Assembly: GCA_002633005.1 (NCBI GenBank)
Contig: NMRA01000107.1
Coordinates: 38,190 to 102,189, forward strand
Direction of reading: 5' to 3'
DNA from: Phoronis australis
Taxonomy: Eukaryota; Phoronida; Phoronidae
Length of the DNA stretch: 64,000 nt
The notes beneath the pieces are model-generated. The model worked only from the letters and a program-made list of their open reading frames with translations. It had not been told where the DNA came from and did not search any database. Within the stretch, counting starts at the first letter, position 1. Every line of letters begins with the position of its first letter. Both the position numbers and the translations under genes were made by a program. Of this stretch, positions 58,001 to 63,060 are shown in pieces.

Positions 58001-60474
58001 GGATGTATTTCCTATTAGTCGCCATTGCCTCATATTATGAGGGTTCTCAAACGAGTACCTTTCTGTGCGTTGAAATATGCTTTTAAAATCAACGTGTAGT
58101 TTTGCTTATTCAACGCGTACTTTTAGTTCTTAAACGACCATCGTTCTGCTCTTATTCAACGCGCACTTATGGTTAATCAACGCGTAGTTTTACTTAATCA
58201 ACGTGCACCGTTACTTATTTAATGCAGGCAGTTCATATAGTTCAATCACACCCGCGTGCTCTCAGTCAAATCTCAAAATTGCGGAAGATTTTCTGACATG
58301 GGTGCAAGGCAACTTTTGAAGAATGTTGTAGATTCTTATCAAGTGGCCACGTAAATGATGGCGCAGTTACGCAGTGGACGTAAACTTGTCTTTGATTGGA
58401 CATAACGAATAACTAATTTGTGTCATTGATTAAGTAAAACTACCTGTTGGTTAAGCAAAAGTGCGAACAGTAAGAGCAGAACGATGATCGTCTAGGAATT
58501 AATTCAGCGCGTTGATTAAGCAAAACTACGCGTTGATAAAGCTCATTTCAACTCGCAGAAAGGTAGGCCTACTCGTTTCAGAACCCTACGCGTTTATTTA
58601 ACAAACCTACGCGTTGATTAAGCAAAAAGTGCGAGTAGAATAAGAGTAGAACGATGATCGTTTAGAAACTAATTCAACACCTTGATTAAGCAAAACTACT
58701 CGTTGATTAAGCAAAACCACGCGTTGATTAAGCGCATTTTAACACGCAGAAAGGTACTCGTTTAAGAACCTTTTGGCGCTTCATATCATGTCGCTCAGTG
58801 ATCATTGTTGGTAAGCTCTTGCTGTACGCGGACAAATCGTGGCCGACACACTCCCCTGGGCCCGGTCTCTAATCTTTGTACTCGAAACAAACTCGAAAAT
58901 ATATTTGGCAATTTCTCTGCTCCTTTTCTGCGAACTTAAGATAATTGGTTATCAGACTGTGCTCGAATACATTATACTTTATGCATAGGAGTTTCTAGTT
59001 CAAGTTTGCCCTTGAAGATCCTTATATTCGTGCTACAAACTCGACTAAAAACTCGAAATTTCGAGTTCAAACTCGAACTTATTGCTTTAATATTGGGTTT
59101 ACAAACTGTGGACTAAGGGCAATAAATTATCTACGTAAGTTATTGTGTGCTCGAGCATAGAATAATAGACACTTATCTTGAGTTCGCCCAAAAGTAGAGT
59201 AGAAAATGCCAAACCTAATTTCGAGTTCCATTTCGAGTAAAAAGATTGGAGACCGGGCCCTGATCTCCCCCGTGACTATTGACTTACGGATTCCATCGGA
59301 TGTGTATAACTGTGTTATCATGAAGTTCAATATGGGCCGATTTGTGCGTGGTTTGGAAACGTCATTAGTTCGTGAATTGTGTTCGTGCAGAGTGACAAAA
59401 TAAAAGACTTTCGGCATCAATAAAAATCATGCCTCTGTAAAATATCTTTGAAAAATAAAGGTGTCCTTATGTATACAAAAATGTTGTTAATGGTAAAAGG
59501 AACACTTCCACTACTAACAGCAAATACTTCAAAAGTAATGATAATTCTACGGTAACTAATACTATGGTAACTCATGCCAGCTAGTAAACTACCCACTATC
59601 ACTGTCATCGTGACTGTGTGTGCAAGAGCTGAGACCGTGGGTGTTCTTTGGTTTTCTTTTTCCGTATTTCTGTTATTGGCGAACTTGTTTCGAGAAATGT
59701 GTTAGTATACTGCGTCATAAATTGTTTACTTTGTTCGCATGCTACACGGAGGACACATTTCGTGTACGATCAACATGACGAAGTTACTGGCAACGTGTTT
59801 TGTCTCGAGGCCTCGTTTTTGATTGAAATCGGACACAAGATGGCTCTGTAGTAGACATTTTTCCAGAGCCTGGTCATTAACACATTTTTGGGGTCTGAAA
59901 AGCAACATATTGACGTCGGTGAAACTCAGTGATTGTATACAATAACGTCCTACGCAAACAGACGAATATTGTGTCTAATGAGGGTCCTTAGGATGGCAGA
60001 AATACATGAAGGGATTCGGAAAATATCTCCGGCCACCAAACTTAGAAAAGTTCTTGCCGACATTATGCAATAAAATGACATGCTACTGGCAAGTTTGCCA
60101 CCTTTTCCATTTTTTCATTTCCTGACAGTTCAAATAGTGGGGATTACATGTGACCAAGAGGAAAGTGCATAATTTTCACACTACGAAATTTAAGAATTTG
60201 TTACTATACCAATACCTTCTGATCTTAACGTGGTTAATAACATATATCGAAAAACAGAAACGAGGTGCATGCATACGCGTGCACGTGATCGACCGTGGTG
60301 ACGGCCTTATTACAGTGAGATGGCGTCAAAAGCTGTTTGTGTGTTTCCAGATGCTCCACTATCTGCGAAAGATTTCTTGAGCTCGACTTGGAAACGTGCG
60401 ATGTGGAAGGTTTCTTGAAGAACTTCGTTATTCCTACAAATAACGGAAGTGAAGTGAAATTGACGGAATTATAG
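18884..60474 (+). CDS. MSH5: MSH5, meiotic MutS homologue (24 coding exons)
   Basis: I rebuilt this gene from sequence. Coding exons are listed separately; all introns are GT-AG, every phase joins without a stop, and the sum is 2508 bp, or 835 residues plus stop, against 834 in human. MSH5 pairs with MSH4 (MutS-gamma) in meiotic nuclei, clamps branched recombination intermediates and promotes crossovers. The protein starts with the connector domain ([18 protein letters not shown], 44-61) and lacks the MutS mismatch-binding domain I, as expected for MSH5. The core/lever region follows (about 135-530), then the ABC ATPase: Walker A GPNASGKS (589-596), signature-loop STFM (643-646), Walker [11 protein letters not shown] (665-674, D668/E669) and the switch STH (703-705). 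A C-terminal helix block [17 protein letters not shown] (802-818) completes the dimer interface. Introns hold many transposons, and the last spans about 10.2 kb. The start at 18884 follows an acceptor at 18881, so a 5' UTR exon probably lies upstream. Confidence 0.95.
20174..20297 (+). CDS. MSH5: MSH5 exon 2 (residues 44-84)
   Basis: It encodes the start of the connector domain, [18 protein letters not shown] then [15 protein letters not shown]. This is the block aligned to human IHLCVLWNSGYLGIAYYD. The donor is ACAG|GTAAAG; it ends in phase 1. Confidence 0.95.
21580..22705. mobile_element. Element with repeated inverted arms in MSH5 intron 2
   Basis: The left arm (about 21580-21810) has roughly five degenerate units built on GATTCTGTGATATTTACCTA, and the right arm (about 22605-22700) has the same unit inverted twice. 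Inside are a second inverted pair (GTTGTTATAAATCAG at about 22446 against CTGATTTATAACAACG at about 22540) and repeats of CTAGCAAAAG-type phrases near 21900-22080. This fits a foldback-type DNA element without coding capacity. Confidence 0.55.
22896..22985 (+). CDS. MSH5: MSH5 exon 3 (residues 85-114)
   Basis: It encodes [20 protein letters not shown], matching the human INPQSVVTSAKQDE block of the connector domain. The acceptor is TTTTTCAG and the donor CAAG|GTAATA; phases are 1 in and 1 out. Confidence 0.93.
23474..23533 (+). CDS. MSH5: MSH5 exon 4 (residues 115-134)
   Basis: This short exon encodes [15 protein letters not shown], matching human EIIFLPSVDF. The acceptor is TTCTTTCAG and the donor TTCT|GTAAGT; phases are 1 in and 1 out. 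Confidence 0.92.
23580..23725. repeat. Degenerate tandem repeat next to MSH5 exon 4
   Basis: About four units of roughly 40 bp share TGTGTTGTATTTTATG and GGAAATGTGTG. The array starts some 45 bp after the exon 4 donor. It produces three overlapping open frames that are not genes. Confidence 0.6.
23726..28357. other. MSH5 intron 4, distal part, no gene seen
   Basis: AT-rich intron with fragments of a dispersed repeat (phrases GAACAATGCCTAAATTG near 25095, GAACAGTGCATAAAG near 25750 and TTTGGTGAGATTTTAC near 26259). The 94-codon frame at 25999-26283 lies within this repeat-like stretch and has no splice support. Confidence 0.5.
28358..28479 (+). CDS. MSH5: MSH5 exon 5 (residues 135-175)
   Basis: It encodes [20 protein letters not shown] and ends LVNLDCVNM, joining connector and core. 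The acceptor is TTTGTTTCCAG and the donor ATG|GTTAGA; it ends in phase 0. Confidence 0.93.
28581..29443. mobile_element. HINE-like repeat element, copy B (MSH5 intron 5)
   Basis: The left end reads ACGCGCCCAC and the right end reads TTGTGGGCGCAT followed by CAACACTTTTCGTTG and CTCTTGT. Interior units carry CCCCCTAGTTGCAATTTTG and phrases shared with the large copy at 60967-62933. No transposase is visible. Open frames inside are repeat artefacts. Confidence 0.6.
29746..31147. mobile_element. Tc1/mariner-type non-autonomous element (MSH5 intron 5)
   Basis: The terminal inverted repeats begin CAGTACAGCCACTGAATT at 29746 and end AATTCAGTGGCTGTACTG at 31147. The match extends to about 26 bp with one mismatch. 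Both ends are flanked by TA (29744-29745 and 31148-31149), the Tc1/mariner target duplication. Subterminal regions are rich in CTCACGCYT phrases. The 1402-bp body has no long frame, so it depends on a transposase elsewhere. Confidence 0.8.
31385..31459. repeat. 37-bp tandem duplication
   Basis: The phrase TGTCTTGGCTATAATGTGTC with its CACTCTCTAAAT tail occurs twice in direct succession with one difference, in MSH5 intron 5. Confidence 0.85.
31870..31979 (+). CDS. MSH5: MSH5 exon 6 (residues 176-211)
   Basis: It encodes [20 protein letters not shown], nearly identical to human [11 protein letters not shown] followed by GVEL. The acceptor is GATATAG and the donor AAT|GTAAGT; it ends in phase 2. 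Confidence 0.96.
32218..32272. repeat. 12-bp minisatellite, about 4.5 units
   Basis: The unit ACACAGAATATT is repeated head to tail. It lies in MSH5 intron 6, about 60 bp upstream of the exon 7 acceptor. Confidence 0.9.
32332..32367 (+). CDS. MSH5: MSH5 exon 7 (residues 212-223), 36-nt microexon
   Basis: It encodes [11 protein letters not shown], matching human HLVNIDQDTYS. The acceptor is CTGTTACAG and the donor ACAG|GTGAGT; phases are 2 in and 2 out. A 12-bp minisatellite ends about 60 bp upstream. Confidence 0.9.
34094..34182 (+). CDS. MSH5: MSH5 exon 8 (residues 224-253)
   Basis: It encodes [15 protein letters not shown] and EGLSLY, matching human [14 protein letters not shown] and EGLSLFG. 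The acceptor is CTTGTGCAG and the donor TATG|GTAATG; it ends in phase 1. Confidence 0.96.
35486..35670 (+). CDS. MSH5: MSH5 exon 9 (residues 254-315)
   Basis: This core-domain exon has [20 protein letters not shown] and NIKNVP, aligned to human LLRLWFTRPTHDL and HIKNVP. The acceptor is CATTCACAG and the donor CCCG|GTTTGT; it ends in phase 0. Confidence 0.96.
35945..36160. repeat. 33-bp minisatellite, about 6 units
   Basis: Units contain GTGAACTTTGTTTTACGACT then GAGATATTGTCA with minor variation and one internal deletion. The array lies in MSH5 intron 9 and ends about 20 bp before the exon 10 acceptor. Confidence 0.88.
36183..36245 (+). CDS. MSH5: MSH5 exon 10 (residues 316-336)
   Basis: It encodes [18 protein letters not shown], matching human MKLSHTKVSDWQVLYK. 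The acceptor is TTTGTTACAG and the donor CAAG|GTCAGT; phase is 0 at both ends. Confidence 0.95.
36822..36893 (+). CDS. MSH5: MSH5 exon 11 (residues 337-360)
   Basis: It encodes [20 protein letters not shown] and then IFKK, matching human TVYSALGLRDACRSL. The acceptor is GATTTTTAG and the donor AAAG|GTTTGT; phase is 0 at both ends. Confidence 0.92.
37310..37366 (+). CDS. MSH5: MSH5 exon 12 (residues 361-379)
   Basis: It encodes [15 protein letters not shown], matching human FSDDLHHIASLIGKV. The acceptor is ATTTTTCAG and the donor GATA|GTAAGT; phase is 0 at both ends. Confidence 0.95.
37945..38933. mobile_element. HINE-like repeat element, copy C (MSH5 intron 12)
   Basis: The left end reads TTATGTGCCCATA and the right end reads TTATGGGCACTCAT followed by CAACACTTTGCATTG and CTCTTGT. 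The interior has repeated units with ACCCCCTAGTGGACATT, TCTAGAAAACCAATGAAACT and related phrases. It is the same family as 60967-62933, and is non-coding. Confidence 0.6.
39052..39124 (+). CDS. MSH5: MSH5 exon 13 (residues 380-403)
   Basis: It encodes [20 protein letters not shown], matching human [20 protein letters not shown]. The acceptor is TTGTTCTAG and the donor GACA|GTACGT; it ends in phase 1. Confidence 0.96.
39665..39910. repeat. 37-bp minisatellite, about 6.5 units
   Basis: Units read ACAGGCCATGGGATATGCTT then ATTGTGATCACCAGTCA with alternating variants (GATTACCAATCA). The array is in MSH5 intron 13. Confidence 0.9.
40299..40408 (+). CDS. MSH5: MSH5 exon 14 (residues 404-440)
   Basis: It encodes [20 protein letters not shown] then ICYVPQ, matching human GLPSFLTEVARKELENLD and VIYIPL. 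The acceptor is ACTTTCAG and the donor TCAG|GTGAGG; it ends in phase 0. Confidence 0.96.
40973..41053 (+). CDS. MSH5: MSH5 exon 15 (residues 441-467)
   Basis: It encodes [13 protein letters not shown] and DGLDFV, matching human GFLLSIPRLPSM and NGLDFMF. The acceptor is TTGTTTCCAG and the donor TGTG|GTATGT; phase is 0 at both ends. Confidence 0.95.
41430..41487. repeat. Perfect palindrome, 28-bp arms, 2-nt centre
   Basis: Arms 41430-41457 and 41460-41487 are exact inverted copies around TT. Each arm includes GGTGTGTAGTAAAGTTT. The palindrome sits in MSH5 intron 15 and could extrude a cruciform or form a hairpin in the pre-mRNA. Confidence 0.95.
41820..41865 (+). CDS. MSH5: MSH5 exon 16 (residues 468-482)
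   Basis: It encodes [12 protein letters not shown], matching human KLHYRSARTK in the lever-to-clamp return. The acceptor is TGTGTTTCAG and the donor AGAC|GTGAGT; it ends in phase 1. Confidence 0.92.
42222..42263 (+). CDS. MSH5: MSH5 exon 17 (residues 483-496)
   Basis: It encodes [13 protein letters not shown], matching human LDALLGDLHCEI. The acceptor is TCTTTACAG and the donor GCAG|GTATGG; phases are 1 in and 1 out. Confidence 0.95.
42491..43320. mobile_element. HINE-like repeat element, degraded copy D (MSH5 intron 17)
   Basis: The left part reads TTATGCACCGACATG, followed by GTCCGGCGTCTGCTATTGTA, close to the start of the large copy. Units with TATCTACGAAGCTTGTTGAA and CCCGCTAGTGGCACATTT follow. 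A clear right terminus is missing, so the end is approximate. Confidence 0.5.
43321..44560. other. MSH5 intron 17, distal part
   Basis: AT-rich and non-coding. Around 43470-43980 it resembles the dispersed AT-rich repeat seen near 5030-5165 and 39260-39520. No exon is visible before the exon 18 acceptor. Confidence 0.4.
44561..44657 (+). CDS. MSH5: MSH5 exon 18 (residues 497-528)
   Basis: It encodes the helical core segment [20 protein letters not shown], before the ATPase domain. The acceptor is ATTCCTCAG and the donor ACTG|GTAACT; it ends in phase 2. Confidence 0.92.
45246..45335 (+). CDS. MSH5: MSH5 exon 19 (residues 529-558)
   Basis: It encodes [20 protein letters not shown] then HITGGR, matching human [21 protein letters not shown] followed by NGRHP. 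The acceptor is TGTTTTAG and the donor GAAG|GTGAAT; it ends in phase 2. Confidence 0.94.
45686..45812 (+). CDS. MSH5: MSH5 exon 20 (residues 559-601), Walker A
   Basis: It contains [28 protein letters not shown] and the Walker A P-loop GPNASGKS at 589-596, where K595 is the nucleotide-binding lysine. The acceptor is CATTGCAG and the donor ACAG|GTGTGA; it ends in phase 0. Confidence 0.98.
45971..46120 (+). CDS. MSH5: MSH5 exon 21 (residues 602-651), signature loop
   Basis: It encodes [20 protein letters not shown] then [14 protein letters not shown], the MutS ABC signature region (STFM at 643-646) that completes the partner ATP site. The acceptor is ATCTGTTAG and the donor TCAG|GTATAT; phase is 0 at both ends. 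Confidence 0.97.
46121..49129. other. MSH5 intron 21, no assigned gene
   Basis: This 3-kb intron contains a stretch at 47225-47526 that is open on both strands (90 and 94 codons) and slightly richer in G+C than its surroundings, possibly an old retrocopy or element fragment of unknown origin. It also contains a near-perfect palindrome at 48940-48980. Confidence 0.4.
48940..48980. repeat. Perfect palindrome, 19-bp arms, CGG centre
   Basis: Arms 48940-48958 and 48962-48980 are exact inverted copies, each with TTGGGGGTTATAC. The palindrome is in MSH5 intron 21. Confidence 0.93.
49130..49348 (+). CDS. MSH5: MSH5 exon 22 (residues 652-724), Walker B
   Basis: It contains [20 protein letters not shown], with Walker B aspartate D668 and catalytic glutamate E669, followed by [10 protein letters not shown] with the switch histidine H705. 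Human MSH5 has asparagine here (VATNF), so this protein keeps the MutS-like histidine. The acceptor is ACACACTAG and the donor CCAG|GTGGGT. Confidence 0.97.
49901..50112 (+). CDS. MSH5: MSH5 exon 23 (residues 725-794)
   Basis: It encodes [39 protein letters not shown] and GKPIYRV, matching human VFFYQVCEGVAKASHASH and RSGKPIKPV. The acceptor is CTTTTTGCAG and the donor AAAG|GTTTGT; it ends in phase 2. Confidence 0.97.
50514..51019. mobile_element. hAT-like short element (MSH5 intron 23)
   Basis: The ends are inverted: CAGGGCTTGGAATTTTCC at the left, and TTCCAAGCCCTG at the right. Direct repeats CTAGGG flank both (50508-50513 and 51020-51025). TIRs starting CAGGG are typical of hAT elements, although their target duplication is usually 8 bp. 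Inside, from about 50760, is an ATG frame beginning [20 protein letters not shown] that stops after about 30 codons, perhaps the start of a deleted element protein. Confidence 0.6.
51285..51545 (-). mobile_element. LTR-like fragment, uncertain
   Basis: On the minus strand a TATATAAATCC is followed within about 25 bp by CTAATAAAGACAG and then a GT/AC-rich stretch ending in CGACTTAGTAGCAGCG on the plus strand. This TATA box plus poly(A) signal spacing resembles a compact LTR. No pol frame, primer-binding site or second LTR was found, so this is weak. Confidence 0.25.
52611..53061. repeat. 451-bp direct repeat, copy 1
   Basis: It is nearly identical to 53288-53738, at a constant offset of 677 bp. 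It includes a plus-strand frame beginning [20 protein letters not shown] and a minus-strand frame at 52791-53045. The single N at 53062 lies exactly at its right edge. Confidence 0.92.
53288..53738. repeat. 451-bp direct repeat, copy 2
   Basis: This is the second copy of the unit at 52611-53061, differing at only a handful of positions. A short spacer of 226 bp separates the two. It could be a recent segmental duplication, paired short LTR-like ends, or an assembly artefact. Confidence 0.92.
55258..55700. repeat. Two diverged tandem units in MSH5 intron 23
   Basis: Units of about 165 bp share GAAACGTTCTTTTGTACGC-like and ATCGGATGTGGATCAAACTT phrases, and GAATTATGRCYYGTT. They follow a GTCCGTCCGTCCGTCG stretch resembling the start of the HINE-like family, so this may be a distant relative. 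Confidence 0.5.
55985..56104. repeat. 44-bp tandem repeat, about 2.7 units
   Basis: The phrase AGATTTACATATACAAGTGT followed by ATATCAGTATAGTTTGATTT is repeated without differences. Confidence 0.9.
58041..58771. mobile_element. Foldback element with repeat-built arms
   Basis: The outer ends are inverted: GTTCTCAAACGAGTACCTTT at the left and AAAGGTACTCGTTTAAGAAC at the right. Inside, both arms are made of repeated phrases of the type TTAATCAACGCGTAGTTTTG in opposite orientation. Flanking TCATATTATG (58031-58040) and TCATATCATG (58781-58790) may be a 10-bp target duplication with one mismatch, although it sits 9 bp away from the right TIR. No coding capacity. Confidence 0.7.
58856..59262. mobile_element. 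hAT-type MITE with long inverted ends
   Basis: The left end CTGGGCCCGGTCTCTAATCT and the right end GATTGGAGACCGGGCCCTG are inverted copies, extending inward for some 30 bp with few mismatches. The subterminal regions repeat ACTCGAA on both arms. The flanks CACTCCCC and ATCTCCCC match at 6 of 8 bases, compatible with a mutated 8-bp hAT duplication. Confidence 0.65.
59263..60350. other. Distal MSH5 intron 23
   Basis: No confirmed gene. A short phase-compatible terminal-exon candidate lies at 59992-60073 (see findings). The rest is AT-rich and non-coding. Confidence 0.4.
60351..60474 (+). CDS. MSH5: MSH5 exon 24, terminal (residues 795-835)
   Basis: It lies 10.2 kb past exon 23. The acceptor TGTGTTTCCAG ends at 60350. 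Read in phase 2 it gives [20 protein letters not shown] then [10 protein letters not shown], aligned to human DKFMKLDLEDPNLDLNVFM, and stops at TAG 60472-60474. Phase, C-terminal motif and resulting total length all support it. An antisense open frame here is a shadow. Confidence 0.92.
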
Positions 60475-60537
60475 ACTTGTCTCCAGTTACATTTCTTCGA
60501 AAGGCCATTGTCTGACAGGAATACTCTATAAATGCGA

Positions 60538-60543
60538 ATTAAA
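60538..60543 (+). terminator. Possible poly(A) signal ATTAAA of MSH5
   Basis: This is the commonest variant hexamer, 64 bp beyond the MSH5 stop. No AATAAA is present within the next 150 bp. Confidence 0.35.
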
Positions 60544-60839
60544 ACAGTTAGGATGGGACAACGCAAAGATAAGTCTTCATTGGTGTATTGTTAATATTGA
60601 TGTTTAATTGTGTAATTTGTGTTCTGCGAGGATGTTGAAATAGTTCGGCTATATATTCTGTATTATGTTTTATTGTGATAAATTCCATTGAATACATCTC
60701 TGATGTGTTACTGTATACATATACTCTTTCACTTTAATAATTTATTCGAATAAGCAACATCACATGCTATAAGACAATACCCATTAATCTTCATGTCTAT
60801 TATTTTTTGCGTGGCTTTATCGGTCAGAGACAGGATAGC

Positions 60840-60966
60840 GGTGGGTTATTACTTGTACAACAATGCTCAACGTTGTCACCCGTTTATTGCCATAACAACT
60901 ACACCGTGCTACAACTAAAACTTGTACATCTATACTCAACCTTCTCACCTGGTTATTGCCATTATT
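60840..60966. repeat. Minisatellite (about 67-bp unit), left of the large element
   Basis: Units contain AAAACTTGTACATCTATACT and TTCTCACCTGGTTATTGCCA. The same array resumes at 62934 beyond the inserted element. Confidence 0.8.
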
Positions 60967-62933
60967 ATGCGCCCACATATTTATATGTGGACGCATTATG
61001 CCGTCATCTCCGTCCGTCCGTCCGTACGGGCGGCATCCGTCCGGCGTCCGCTGCTCTATCTCCAAAACCCTTTGACATATGTTCATGAAATTTGGCCCAT
61101 ATGTTCCATTTATGAATGGGACGGCATGTGCGAACTTTCGGACGGATCCGACTACCGGTGTGCCCCCTAGTGGCAATTTTAGTTTTTTACGCTTACCTTT
61201 GTATCTTCAAAAGTCCTGAACGGATTTTCATGAAATTTGGTATGTAGGCACCTATATAGTGAGATGACGCTATCCTCCCGTTTTCAGATGGATTCGACAT
61301 AGTTTGCGCCACCTAGTGGCCATTTTTAGTGTTTTCGAGTCTGTTTTTGTGCGTCCACCCCTCTATCAACCAAACCGCTCAAAGGATGATTGTGAAAATT
61401 GGCATGTATATGCTTACTATGTAGAGGACGGTTGACGATGAATTTCCGACGATTTCGACTACTGTGGCGCCTCCTAGTGGCAGTGTTTTTTTTTGCGCCT
61501 ATGGCTGTATCTCCTAAACCGTTCGCAGGATCTTTACGAAATTGTGTAAGTATATTTATATGATGTTAACAACGGAAGATGACGACTTTTGCACGGATCC
61601 GACTACCAGTGTGCCCCCTAGTGGCAATTTTAGTTTTTTACGCTTACCTTTGTATCTTCAAAAGTCCTGAACGGATTTTCATGAAATTTGGTATGTAGGC
61701 ACCTATTAGTGAGATGACGCTATCCTCCCGTTTTCAGATGTATTCGACATAGTTTGCGCCACCTTGTGGCCATTTTTAGTGTTTTCGAGTCTGTTTTTGT
61801 GCGTCCACCCCTCTATCAACCAAACCGCTCAAAGGAGGATTGTGAAAATTGGCATGTATGTGCTTACTATAAAGAAGAGAGCTGACAATGATTTTCAGAC
61901 GATTTGGAGTACTGTGGCGCCTCCTAGTGGCAGTTTTTTTTTGCGCCTATGGCTGTATCTCCTAAACCGTTCGCAGGATCTTTACAAAAATTAGTAAGTA
62001 TATTTGATAAGTGTATTTATATGATGTTAATAACAGGCGATGACGACTTTTGGACGGATCCGCCTACCAGTGTGCCCCCTAGTGGCAATTTTGTTTTTTT
62101 ACGTTTACCTCTGTATCTTCACAAGTCCTTAACGGATTTTCATGAAATTTGGTATGTAGGCTCATATTAGTGCGATGACGCTATCCTCCCGTTTTCGGAT
62201 GGATTCGACCTAGTTTGCGACACCCAGTGGCCATTTTTACTGCTTTTGAGTCTGTTTTTTGGCGTCCACCCTCTATCAACCAAACCGCTCTAAGTATGAT
62301 TGTGAAAATTGGCATGTATGTTCTTGCTATGAAGAGGACGGTTGACGCTGAATTTCCAAATGACTTTGATTACTGTGGCGCCTCCTAGTGGCATTTTTTT
62401 GCGCCCATGGCTCTATCTCATAAACCGTTCGCAGGATCTTTACTAAATTTAGCAAGTGTATTTATGTGATGTTGACAACGGACGATGACGACTTTAGGAT
62501 GATTCTGACTACCGGTATGCCTCTAGTGGCAATTTAAGTATTTTACATTGACTTCTGTATTTTCATAGGTCTTCAGGTGTATACTTTGTGTTACTTCGTG
62601 ACTATGAAGGAAAAGTTCCAAGTAGAAATTTGTTTCTGGCATTCTAATGCTGTGCTAATGTCGTATGTTTGTAAATTTGTTTTTAATTCTATGTTTCTGT
62701 GGTGCTTTAAGCAACTGATGTATAGGATGTGCTTGTATTATGAAGATCACTCACATTTTGCCCCTAGCCTATTGAAGAGACATTGACCATGCCTTTCCAT
62801 TTTGCAAAGTGCAACATACTACATACTGTATATGCCCTCTACTGACCACTTTATGGTGCCAATAAACAACCCTAGAAGGATACCGTATACGGTGCAATTG
62901 TGGGCGCATTTCAACGCTCTGCGTTGCTCTTGT
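60967..62933. mobile_element. HINE-like element, large copy A, with higher-order tandem repeats
   Basis: The left end carries ATGCGCCCACA (60967-60977). The right end carries its inverse TGTGGGCGCAT (62899-62909), then the hairpin CAACGC-TCT-GCGTTG (62912-62926) and CTCTTGT. An inverted repeat lying inside the terminal hairpin is the asymmetric layout described for Helentrons and their non-autonomous HINE relatives. The interior (about 61140-62560) is a tandem array of about 450-bp units (anchors at 61163, 61614, 62075 and 62520), each made of three roughly 150-bp sub-units carrying CCTAGTGGC. No protein-coding frame is present. Confidence 0.7.
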
Positions 62934-63060
62934 AACTACATAGTGCCACAGTAAAACTTGTACATCTGTACTCAACGTTCTCACCTGGTTATTGCCATTC
63001 TAACTACATAGTGCCACAGTAAAACTTGTACATCTGTACTCAACGTTCTCATCCGCTTAT
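62934..63060. repeat. Minisatellite (about 67-bp unit), right of the large element
   Basis: Two units starting AACTACATAGTGCCACAGTA and containing AAAACTTGTACATCTGTACT continue the array interrupted at 60966. Confidence 0.9.

Noticed and set aside
61764-62170. Open frames of about 75 codons with similar sequence
   Set aside because: They are translations of the tandem units of the HINE-like element, with no conserved domain.
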